From Eutreptiella sp. 'Long Island Sound 2002' (taxonomy: Eukaryota; Euglenozoa; Euglenophyceae; Eutreptiales; Eutreptiaceae), in the NCBI GenBank assembly GCA_964036045.1, contig OZ038379.1, forward strand, positions 78,896,929-78,960,928: a stretch of DNA of 64,000 nt, in the 5' to 3' direction. Every line of letters begins with the position of its first letter. The first letter of the stretch is position 1. Positions 35,449 to 45,923 of this stretch are shown piece after piece. Position numbers and translations under genes: made by a program. The notes under the pieces are model-generated. The model saw only the letters and a list, made by a program, of their open reading frames with translations. It did no database searches and was not told the origin of the DNA.

Positions 35449-35459
35449 AAAGCGTTTCA
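35449..35459 (+). other. B2 primer binding site
   Basis: AAAGCGTTTCA directly follows the LTR CA with no spacer. It does not begin with TGG, so a standard tRNA 3' end cannot pair. Confidence 0.65.
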
Positions 35460-35690
35460 CGGCCGCGGGGTTACCCATCCCTCGCGTGCCACTCGGGGCC
35501 ACCCGAACCCCGAGCACCACGGATCGCAGCGCTCCCCGGCAACAGCGCCGAGTCCGTGAAGGAGGTGTAGCGACCGGAACTCCGACATCAGCGAGTTCCT
35601 TCGGCCGACCAGCACCAGCCGCACTCCCAGCTACATCACCCACCTCAACAGCCACCCCCAAGACCAGTCCATCGAGAGGAACGAGCACCG
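35460..35690 (+). other. B2 5' leader
   Basis: 231 bases between primer site and gag ATG. It lacks the CTGCGAG expansion of B1. No gene is seen. Confidence 0.6.
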
Positions 35691-37465
35691 ATGGTGAACT
35701 GGCAGGAGGCGGGCAAGACGTGGCCGCTGCCCCACCCCCATGCGGTGCGCCTACTGCGTGGGTTGGTGTGGGGGCAGCACTACCGCCACAGCAATCCCCA
35801 ATGCGAAGGCGGCATGCCCGGGAGCTTCGAGCTCCGCGAGGACATGGGCGCCGACCACCTGCAGGCAGTGGAAGACTGGCTGCGGGTGGAAGGATACGCC
35901 TACCACTTCCGCCAGAAGCGCTGGAGGGTCTGGACCCGGCCGGACAGACCCGGCGAAGGGCTGCGCCTTGAAGGGATTGAGGAGGACGAGAACCCAAACG
36001 AGTACCCGTCGGGCGCCACGATCAAGGTCTCCATGTGGGACATGATCGAAAAGAAGTTTCCGGAGCCGGGGAACGAGCGCGCGCTGCAGGGCAGCAGCAG
36101 CAGCGCGTCGCCTGGGAAGGAGAAGCGTTCCGCCGGGGGCAAGAAGCGGGACAAGAAATGGCGGGAGTACCAGGAATCCCTGGCTGCCGAAGCCGCCCTA
36201 GCCGCCAAGGGGGGAACCCCAGCCCCCAGCCCCTAACGGGCCAGAGGCGGTCACCACCCTGGCCACACAACCCTTGGCGAGTTCCTTGAAGTCGCCAAGC
36301 AGGCCAAGGGCAAGCCCCGTCCGCTGCACCTGAGGAAGTCAGGCCCCAGCAGCGACGTGGAGTCGGCCCGTCGCGGGAGGATGCCGGACGACCAGGCCAG
36401 CTCCAGCAGCAGCGTCGCTTCCGACCAAAGGGAGGTGGCCCGCGCCTGCGAGCGCGCCTGTGGGGTGCCCTGCAACCTTCGGGTTGCCCGGCAACGGGCC
36501 ACACAGCAGAACGCTGCCGTGGAGGGCGCCGTCGGCATCGCCCAGCAGGAGGCCACATATTTGGGCAGAGGCATGGCCTTCCATGCATCGACCGTGGCGG
36601 CCATTGCGGCCAGACTCACGGCCGCAGCCGCCCAGGAGGCAGCGACTGTCCGGGTCAGGGGTGAGGTGGCGGCAGCCGCCCGGGAAGCCCGCCTGGCCCA
36701 GGAGGCCATTGTCCGTAAGGAGGCCGAGGTGAAAGCGCTGGAAGAGGCGCTTGCCGAAGAGAGGGCAAAGAGGGAGGCGGAGGAAAGGGCCCACGCCGAA
36801 GCAACGGCCAAGGCCCAGGCGGACGCCGCCAGGAAGGACGCCATTGAGGCCGCGCGACGGAAGGTCGCTGAGGAGAGGGCCAGGACGGAGGCGGAGCTGG
36901 CAGCGTTGGAAGCGGAGAAGGCCCGGCTGCAGCGGGCTCGGGAAGCCGAGGCTGCCCGTGCCCGGGAGGAGGCCAAAAGGCGAGCTGCCGCAGCCACAGC
37001 CGCCGCAATGGAGGAGGCGGAGGGCAAGCTCCAGCGCGACACTCCCCCGGGAGGATCCCGAGTGGAGACCCTTCGAAAGCTCTTTGAAGGAGACGCCTCC
37101 TCCAAGATGACGCTGGATCTCGAGGAGGTTGACACGCGCAGCAGCCAGGACAGTGGCCCCACCGACTACCGACGAAGGAAGGGTAAGGGGAAGACCCCCG
37201 AGGGGTCACGGAGGCCAGCGGGCGGACACCCCGACGACACCAACCCCTTCTTCACCGCCAGCGACAGGGATGGACGAGGCCGCCAACATCGCCGAGGAGT
37301 GGCTGGCGGAGGAGGCGGAGACGTCCCCATGGAGCCGGAGGGTGAGGGTGAGGATCTCCCTCCTCCCTACCGGAGCTCAGAGTCTTCCGCGTGCGAGACC
37401 GAGACGACCAGGTGGGGCAACATGGACGAGGATAATGACATGGACTTCGACTACACGGAGAAGCT
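35691..37465 (+). pseudogene. B2 gag, N-terminal part
   Basis: It starts at ATG (MVNWQEAGKTWPLPHPHAV). A TAA at 36234-36236 (CAA in B1) is the only stop in about 590 codons. The Ala/Glu/Arg coiled coil runs at about 36600-37040 (AEVKALEEALAEERAKREAE), followed by an acidic stretch (MEPEGEGEDLPPPYRSS) and MDEDNDMDFDYTEK. The reading then enters the 29-bp array, which contains TGA in the sense strand. This shows the intact frame that B1 has lost by frameshifts. Confidence 0.87.
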
Positions 37466-38490
37466 CTTGACCAAAGGGGTACTGAGCAGAGAGTTCTTGA
37501 CCCAGGAGTACTGAGCAGAGAGTTCCTGACCCAGGGATACTGAGCAGAGAGTTCTTGACCCAGGCGTACTGAGCAGAGAGTTTTTGACCCAGGGGTACTG
37601 AGCAGAGAGTTCTTGACCCAGGCGTACTGAGCAGCGAGTTCTTGACACAGGGGTACTGAGCAGAGAGTTCTTGACCCAGGGGTACTGAGCAGAGAGTTCT
37701 TGACCCAGGCGTACTGACCAGAGAGTTCTTGACCCAGGGGTACTGAGCAGAGAGTTATTGACCCAGGGGTACTGAGCAGAGAGTTCTTGACCCAGGGGTA
37801 CTGACCAGAGAGTTCTTGACCCAGGCGTACTGAGCAGAGGGTTCTTGGCCCAGGGGTACTGAGCAGAGAGTACTTGACCCAGGGGTACTGACCAAAGAGT
37901 TCTTGACCCAGGCGTACTGACCAGAGAGTTGTTGACCCAGGGGTACTGACCAGAGAGTTCTTGACCCAGGGGTACTGAGCAGAGAGTTCTTGACCCAGGG
38001 GTACTGACCAGGGAGTTCTTGACCCAATGGTACTGAGCAGAGAGTTCTTGACCCAGGGGTACTGAGCAGAGAGTTCTTGACCCAGGGGTACTGACCAGAG
38101 AGTTCTTGACCCAGGGGTATTGAGCAGAGAGTTCTTGAGCCAGGTGTACTGAGCAGAGAGTTCTTGACCCAGGGGTACTGAGCAGAGAGTTCGTGACCCA
38201 GGGGTACTGAGCAGAGAGTTCTTCACCCAGGGGTACTGAGCAGAGAGTTCTTGACCCAGGGGTACTGAGCAGAGAGTTCTTGACCCAGGGGTACTGAGCA
38301 GAGAGTTCTTGACCCAGGGGTACTGAGCAGAGAGTTCTTGACCCAGGCGTACTGAGCAGAGAGTTCTTGACCCAGGGGTACTGAGCAGAGAGTTCTTGAC
38401 CGAGGGGTACTGAGCAGAGAGTTCTTGACCCAGGAGTACTGAGCAGAGAGTTCTTGACCCAGCGGTACTGAGCAGAGAGTTCTTGACCCA
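37466..38490 (+). repeat. 29-bp minisatellite inside B2 gag (array 1)
   Basis: About 35 units of a 29-bp repeat with the core TACTGAGCAGAGAGTTCTTG. Variants GACCAGAG, CAGGCGTACT and others are interspersed. It sits exactly between the codons for DYTEK and REPPSSDPPRRPGG of gag, where B1 has no repeat. It has no unique spacers, so it is not a CRISPR. Confidence 0.95.
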
Positions 38491-41096
38491 GCGGGAGCCC
38501 CCATCCTCGGACCCACCGAGGCGACCCGGCGGAGACCCAACGGGACCCCCTGGCGGAGGCCCGTCAGGACCACCTGGAGGAAGCCCACCAAGTGGACCCC
38601 CCCGAGGCGGACCTCCGGGAGGGGGAGGACCCCCTGGACCGGGCGGACCCGGCAGAGGCCCTCCTGGAGGACCCCCTGGGGACCCCGACGACCCAGCAGG
38701 GAACGGTGACCCGGATGCCACCTGGCGGTGGATTGTCCACCTCCGCAGGAGCGTCCAGTCCCTCGAGCGCAAGGTAGACACGGGCAAGGGCGAGATGATC
38801 CGCATCGCCAGGGTCGCCGCGGGCGCACAGAAAGAGCTGAACACCGCCAAGACGGAGATGGTCAAGATCGCCAAGGTCGCCACTGCCGCCCAGAGGGAGC
38901 TGGACATCGCCAGGGGCGAGACCAGGCTCCTGAACAAGGTCATCAACGGCCTGCAGCAGAGGTTGGACGAGCTGGAAGGCCGTGGGAGCGTCAGCAGCGA
39001 CCACCCACCCCTGGAGTCTGGCTCGTCGGACGACGGCTGGGGACCTGGACCAGGTCCAGGCAGAGCCCACGCCCCCGGCGGAGTCCCCAGGAGTCGCCCC
39101 AGCGCCAGTGCCCCATCTCTCAGCGCCCCCTCTCACCACAGCGCGGGCCGCCGTAACGAGCGCGTGCCGCCCGGCAGTGGCAGTGAGGAGTGGCGTGATG
39201 AGTGGCTCAGTGCGGAGTACCATAACCGCCGTGCTCCACCGCAGACACCGGTACGCCCCAGACGCCCCGCACCAGCCCAGCAGCCCATCCCAATGGCTGG
39301 CGGGCGTTCTGGTGGACTCAGGGATGAGGTCCCCGGAGGGGACGTGGAGTGGGATGTCGGCGGAGGTGAGGAAGACCTGGAGGAGTTCGGCATTATCCCG
39401 CCGCGTGGTGTACGACGGGAGGCCGCTGAACGCAGCCGCCGGCGCCGTGATGAGGAGGCATACATGGAAGGAGTACGGCGTGAACATCTAGGTTCAGCGT
39501 ACATGGAAGAACCACGGCGTAGCCACACGGTTACCGTTGAGGAGATGGAAGTGGCAGCTGTGGGAGTCGGTGAGGGACGCCGATGGGAACCTCGGTCAAC
39601 CTCGCGGCCGGCGTTCATGGTCTCTAAGGCCGCGGATGCCGCCGTGTGGGAAGACCTGAAGGACATTAAGCCCCCCACGTACGATGGCAACCCCCTCAAC
39701 GTCGACCGCTTCTTGGAGGAGCTGGACAATTGGGGGGATGACCGTCACTGAAGACATGGATCCCGCAGATGCGGAGAAATACGTCTTCAAACGGTTCAGG
39801 TACCGCCTGCCGGAGGTGCTCCAAGAGCTATACTTCGTGGCGACTAAGGAGGGGAAAATCAAGACCCTCAAGGAAGCCAAGAAGTGGCTCAACAAGCAGG
39901 AGCGGGTGGACGCTCCGCAGGTGGCGGTCAAGCCGTGGAAGGCCATCAAGCTTCAGCATGATGGTCGGGAGATCCGCCTACGAGATTGGCGGGACTTCCG
40001 GGGGCAATACACCCTCTTACGCCGCAACGTCGGGGACTGGAATGAGGGTGACGAGCAGGCCCGCCTGCTCTCCATGCTGCCGGAAGCATGGATCAAGAGA
40101 GTCACTAAGGAGGAAGCCAAGAGGGCCAAGTCCAACCACACGGTCAGGATGATGCTCCCCAAGGAGTATCATACGAACGTTCCGGCTTGGACAAGGAACA
40201 ACGTGGCCCGGGATGTCAAACGGCACTTCCTGCGGACGGCCCTCCTCATCACCGTCACGGGCGATCGCGAGCAGACCGCGATGTGGCGCCTTGATGAGTG
40301 TGACGTGAGCGGCCAGACCATTCGTCTGCAGGCCATCCCGGCGCGGATGAGTTGCGACGAGATCCTGGAGTGGGTTGGAGAGGAGGTACTCAAGGAGTAC
40401 CGGAACCTCCACCACACCCGCGGGTTGAGGCCCGGCGACCATGACGTCAACTACGTTGGCGAGGGGTCTGGCGGGGAAGGTGCCATGAACCCAGCGGGAG
40501 CCGATGGCGATGAGGCTCTCGACGACGATGACGACGACGATGAGCCCGCTGAGGTGGCCGTTTGTGCCTTCGTGGCCAACAACCAGGACACGGGGAGCAA
40601 CCGGGGAAGCTGTAAGCCCCTGCAGAAGGGTTGGAAGAACAAGGAGAAGAAGGATCCCCGCCGCATTGGCGACCCTCCGCTGTCCTTTGCGGAGTTCATA
40701 CGAGCTCACCCTCAGGACTGTTTCGTGTGTTATGGGAGGAACAAAGGGTTCAACCATGACCACCGGACATGCCCCATCCACAAGGCCGACATGGAGGCCA
40801 ACAAGAAGGTGCACGGGTCGAAGAAGTGTGCACCCGCGGGTATCTGGAAGACCAAGGTGGAGGTCACCAAGAACGAGCTCTCCAAGCTGATGTCGGTGGG
40901 GACCGAGTTGGCCAAGGAGATGCAGGACATCAAGAGGAACTGGGTCCCCAAGTCGGACGACAAGAACAAGGAGAACAAAGAGAACGACAAGAACAAGGAC
41001 AAGGACAAGAAGGGTAAGAAAGGGGGAAAGAAGAAGGGTGTCAACGAGGTTGATGCGGAGGAGAGTACCCCTACTACCACAACCGACGCCCCCTAG
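38491..41096 (+). pseudogene. B2 gag, C-terminal part, first copy
   Basis: It resumes with the Pro/Gly-rich linker, second coiled coil (SLERKVDTGKGEM), Arg/Glu-rich stretch and capsid core (YDGNPLNVDRFLEELDNWG). An extra A near 39740 shifts frame; the other frame then runs to the amber at 41094-41096 with EKYVFKRFRYRLPEVLQELY, the CFVCYGRNKGFNHDHRTC knuckle and a Lys/Asn-rich tail ending VDAEESTPTTTTDAP. The amber is followed by CGG AGC CCC and 17 open codons leading to pol. Confidence 0.87.
41094..41096 (+). other. B2 gag-pol amber codon, copy 1
   Basis: TAG CGG; upstream and downstream readings are in the same frame. A CGG after the stop is a context known to favour readthrough after UGA in some plant RNA viruses. 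Its effect after UAG is not established here. Confidence 0.6.
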
Positions 41097-44000
41097 CGGA
41101 GCCCCTGCAGCCAAGGGCCGGAGCTAGGGCGGTCGCAGGATGGTGTCGTGGGAAGCGCCACACCATCCCAGTCGGGAGACAGTGAGCACAAAGGGATTGC
41201 CGCGGGCGGAAGGCCCGGTTCGGCACCCGAAACGAAAGACAGTCGCGGTGGCAGGGTGAGGGCAAGTGAAGGCACGAACCCTTGCACCCGTCCATCCTTC
41301 GCGACCAAGAATGTATTTCATGTGCTTCAAGATCTATCTGAGAGTATCGAAGGATCACCCGGACCGCAGCTGGATGCTGCAGATGGGCACCCTGAGCCCA
41401 TTGTCCACGACCTGCACCAGTCGCTTATTGAGCTTCTGGAACGGCCAGAGATCCTAAGCTTGCATGCCGTGCGCCGTGTTGGGCGTGAGCGGCAGTTGCA
41501 CCTTAAAGTCCGTGCCTTCTGCGGGGAAGTGGAGAAGGTCTTCGACGTGTTGGCCGACACGGGAGCTCAGGTCAGCTTGGTCAAGGCTGGCCTACTTCCG
41601 CCAGAGTGCTTGACCGACAGTCCGAAGCTTGTCAGGCTGAAGGTGGCGAATGGCCAGTACATGGTGGGAGGCACGAAGGAAGCGGCCATTGGGCTGCAGT
41701 TCGTGAACCACCGTGAGCTGAGCCGCGCGGACCTCGGCAAGGAAATCCTCCTGCAAGGTCGCTTCTACGAGGCCGAGATGGACTGGGACATGATCGTTGG
41801 GTACGACTTCATGATGGAGACGGACTCCGGCGTTCTCCCGGTCCAGGCCTCCATGACCCTGTACGAGGATGACCAGCTCTCGTGGCTTTCGTCACCTGAG
41901 CACCATGTGGAGTGCCAATGGGTCCACCCGGAACGCAATCAGCTCGAAGTAGCCGCGCTGGGCACTGAGCCAACTGGGCCAGCAAACCAGGAGTACGGCG
42001 TAATGCCGGAAGTGGCGAGCTGAGTGGTTGCGGACCTGGGAGCTTTGGATCTGGCCCTGGATGCGTTCTCTTCAGGAACCTCCGCCCATCTTCGGGTTTG
42101 TGAGAAGTACTGGAGCGCCCAGGACTCCGCGTGGAAGAAGCACTGGGGTCCGCATCAGAATTTGATGTGGATCCATTGCCCCCGATGGGACATTCCAAGG
42201 GCGGTAGCGAAGATTCGCAAGGACCGCTCCAAGGCAGGGCTGGTTGTTCCTATGGGATGCACCAAGGAGGAAAGCACCTGAGATTGGGTGGTCTCATTGA
42301 CCAACATGACCTTAAACAAGGTCGTCCTACCGGCTGGAGAGAGTGTCTATCAGGACGCTAAGGGACAGCCCATGCCACCCCAGAGATGGCCAATGAAATT
42401 CCACTATGTGGATGGGGGCCTTGAACAGGCCGACACCACGGACTTCGTGTGTGTCAACCGCATCATAGCGGAGCCATGGCGGCAATGCTTTGCGGTTTCC
42501 CCTGTTGACATCGGAGAATTGGAGGACCCCCTCACTGAAGAGGAGTTGGATCTGGTTCAGGGGTATATGGATCAGCCCTTTCACAACTGGGGAAACCAGC
42601 GTGAGGGCAAGGGCCAGGACAAAGCCTGCTGGGAAGTGGACTCGATCGTCTCTGGTTCCTATGATGGGAATACTTTCGTAAAGAGGGTGCTGGACCACAT
42701 GTCCAGCCAGGACGAGCCAATCGGCGGCAACCCACCCACCTACGGCGACCTGTTCCGAGGCAAGACCAGAGATGGCCCTTTGGGCCACCTGGGAAGACCA
42801 CCTGAGCGATTTTGTGGAGGCATCCCGCAAGTAAGCTCAGTAGTCCAGGTGCCCGGAAAAGCCAAGGCAGAGTCCGATGAGTGCCCCAAGATCCAGGCAT
42901 TGAGGGCCAGGCTGAAGCAGAAGTATGGTGATACCTTCTTCAGCGGAAAACCTGTGTTCCCCCTACCGGTGCGTGGACCGTATTGCGAGGCCAAGATACG
43001 ACTGAAGCCGGACCCCCGTGTGTATCGACACCGGGAGTTCGCCCTGAGGGGCGAGAGGAAGGAGGTCATGGAGAAGATCCTCCGTGATTTCATCGAGAGA
43101 GGCTGGCTTGAGCCGTGCCACTCCGAATGGGCCTCTCCATGCTTCGTCGTCCCCAAGAAGGTGGCCGGTGAGTGGCTGCTCGTGGTCGACTACCGCGGCC
43201 TAAACGCCCAAACGCAGCATGACAGCTATACGCTGCCCCCCATTGAGGACATGCTGCAAAAACAACACCAGCGGAGGATCTTCATGGTGATTGACCTGAA
43301 ACATGGTTATCATGAGATGCCTCTCGCCGAGGACCCCCGTGCCTGCACAGCCATGAGCACCCCACTAGGAGCTCTCCAGTGGAAGGTGATGCCCATGGGC
43401 GTTACCAACGGCAATGCGGCTTTTCAGCGGATGCTGGAGATTCTGCTTGAGCTGGTGCGTGACTGTGCGGACCCCTTCGTGGACGACGTGATCATCGCGT
43501 CCGGGGGCCCCAGTATGAGCTATGAGGAGCTCCTGGAGGCACATGAGAGGGGCCTCACCTGAGTGCTTGACCTTCTAGTTCGGCACAAACTCACGGGCAG
43601 CAGTGACAAGGCCACCATTGCGGTAAGCGAGGTGGTCGTTGCTGGCCACGTAGTCGGGAACGGGCAGCGGAAGCCCATACCTGGCAAGGTGGCTGCGATT
43701 GAGCACTGGGAAAGGCCCAAAACAGTCTCTGAGCTACGGGCGTACTCGGGGTTCTGCAATTACTACTCGGGGTACATCAAGATGTATGCCGAGTATGCAG
43801 CCCCCATGACGACCATGCTCAAGGGCAACCGAGAGGAGACCAAGAAGGGGTCCAAGAAGGCTCTGGTCTGGAATGATGAGTCCGACCCTGCCTTTGAGGG
43901 GATGAAGCAGGCGCTGCTATCCGCAGTGGGTCTGCACCTCGTGGATCCTGACCGAGGGTTCGTCTTGCGCACCGAGGCTTCCGACTACGCCGTTGGCGCT

Positions 44001-45045
44001 GTGTTGGAACAAGTGCTTGACAATGGGAGGCACGTGCCAGTGGCCTTCTGGAGCCAAGTCCCGGCGGAAGGCCAGAGACGGACGTGGACGCCCCGAGAAA
44101 AGGAGGCGTATGCCATCGTCATGGCTCTCAGGAAATGGGCTGGGTACATAGCCCTCCATCCCGTCACCGTCTGCACCGAGCATCCGAGTCTGCAGTCGTG
44201 GCACAAAGAGCACGTGGACACCCCCTCTGGTCCCGCCTCCCGACGGGCAAGATGGCATGAGACCTTGGCCAAGTTCGACCTCACGGTTGTGTATGTTCCT
44301 GGTAAGGACAACACCGTGGCGGACTGTCTCACGAGGGGGGCCTGTCCCGCCAGCAAGGGCATGACGGATGTCTCCGCCCATGGCGATGAGGCTCAGACCG
44401 CTGAGGCCAAGAGGATCATAGAAATGGAGCGCCTGATGGAGGAGGAGGGTGTTAAATGCTTCGTCGTCATGGCTGCGGATGCCCCCCTCGGAACGAGGAT
44501 GGGCAGAGCGGTCAGAGTACTCGCCTCTGAGGGAGCTGAGTCCAACAAGCACCTCTTCCCTGAATCTTGCCTCCAGGACGACTGGACCGACGACTACGCT
44601 AAGTCTGAGGCCTTTGAGGCCGAGTATAGGGCTGTGACCGACCCTGATGACGGGCAGAAGTGGTTAAAGGGGCTGACTGAGGAGGTTGGCAAGCTCTACC
44701 GGAATGGTAAGCTGCTGGTCCCAGAGTCCCGAGTGCTCGAGCTATGTGAGGCTTGGCACCACCACATGATGCACCCGGGGGTCAAGAAGCAAGCCCTGGG
44801 TATGCAGCGCCGGTTCGAAATCTACCAGATCAGTCTCTACAGCACTATCAAGAAGGTCAGAAAGGGTTGCTCGGTCTGTCAGGCCTGCAATCCCGACAAC
44901 CGGAACGTCAAGGGTGAAGCCCTATGGACTCCCGTGCCTGACCAGCCCATGGAGAGCGTGGCCATGGACGTCTTCTCCATGCCCGAAGTTCACATGGGCA
45001 AGGAGACCTTTGACTGTGTGGTCCTTTGTGTGGATCGCCACAGGG
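41097..45045 (+). pseudogene. B2 pol, first copy, truncated in integrase
   Basis: Protease (VLADTGAQVSLV), RT (VVDYRGLNAQTQ, PFVDDVIIAS), RNase H (LRTEASDYAVGAVLEQ, Glu for the usual Asp) and the integrase zinc finger (AWHHHMMHPG...CSVCQAC) are present. Stops: TGA 42021, TGA 42279, TGA 43560; each is CGA in at least one relative. The integrase ends after its first acid (VAMDVFSM) at CVDRH, where the sequence changes into 29-bp repeat. The catalytic core and chromodomain are missing from this copy because the duplication breakpoint lies here. Confidence 0.9.
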
Positions 45046-45923
45046 GTACTCCAGGGGCACTGAGCAGAGAGTTCCTGACCCAGGCGTACTGAGCAGAGAG
45101 TTCCTGACACAGGGGTACTGAGCAGAGAGTGCTTGACCCAGGCGTACTGACCAGAGAGTTCTTGACCCAGCGGTACTGAGCAGAGAGTTCTTGACCCAGG
45201 GGTACTGAGCAGAGAGTTCTTGACCCAGGGGTACTGACCAGAGAGTTCTTGACCCAGGCGTACTGAGCAGAGGGTTCTTGGCCCAGGGGTACTGAGCAGA
45301 GAGTACTTGACCCAGGGGTACTGACCAAAGAGTTCTTGACCCAGGCGTACTGACCAGAGAGTTCTTGACCCAGGCGTACTGACCAGAGAGTTCTTGACTG
45401 AGGGGTACTGAGCAGAGAGTTCTTGACCCAGGGGTTGTGACCAGGGAGTTCTTGACCCAGGGGTACTGAGCAGAGAGTTCTTGACCCAGGGGTACTGAGC
45501 AGAGAGTTCTTGACCCAGGGGTACTGACCAGAGAGTTCTTGACCCAGGGGTATTGAGCAGAGAGTTCTTGAGCCAGGGGTACTGAGCAGAGGGTTCTTGA
45601 CCCAGGGGTACTGAGCAGAGAGTTCTTGACCCAGGGGTACTGAGCAGAGAGTTCTTCACCCAGGGGTACTGAGCAGAGAGTTCTTGACCCAGGGGTACTG
45701 AGCAGAGAGTTCTTGACCCAGGGGTACTGAGCAGAGAGTTCTTGACCCAGGGGTACTGAGCAGAGAGTTCTTGACCCAGGCGTACTGAGCAGAGAGTTCT
45801 TGACCCAGGGGTACTGAGCAGAGAGTTCTTGACCCAGGGGTACTGAGCAGAGAGTTCTTGACCCAGGAGTACTGAGCAGAGAGTTCTTGACCCAGCGGTA
45901 CTGAGCAGAGAGTTCTTGACCCA
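45046..45923 (+). repeat. 29-bp minisatellite, array 2
   Basis: About 30 units. The order of variant units (for example GGCCCAGGGGTACT, then AGTACTTGAC, then GACCAAAGAG) matches part of array 1, so the array was copied as a block and then changed length. Confidence 0.95.

Noticed and set aside
35449-35470. A tRNA primer binding site
   Set aside because: No TGG follows the LTR and no match to a common tRNA 3' end is visible. The self-complementary 11-mer fits better.
37252-38946. A 564-codon minus-strand gene over array 1 (and 514 codons over array 2)
   Set aside because: It is antisense to well-supported gag, and openness is explained by a stop-free 29-bp unit plus the GC-rich Pro/Gly linker.
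35446-39729. Many long antisense frames opposite gag and pol
   Set aside because: High GC and the Arg/Pro/Ala-rich antisense of Glu/Gly/Ala codons make these; none has a family motif.
37466-45923. The 29-bp arrays as CRISPR arrays
   Set aside because: Units are directly adjacent with no unique spacers, the genome is eukaryotic and no cas-like gene is present.
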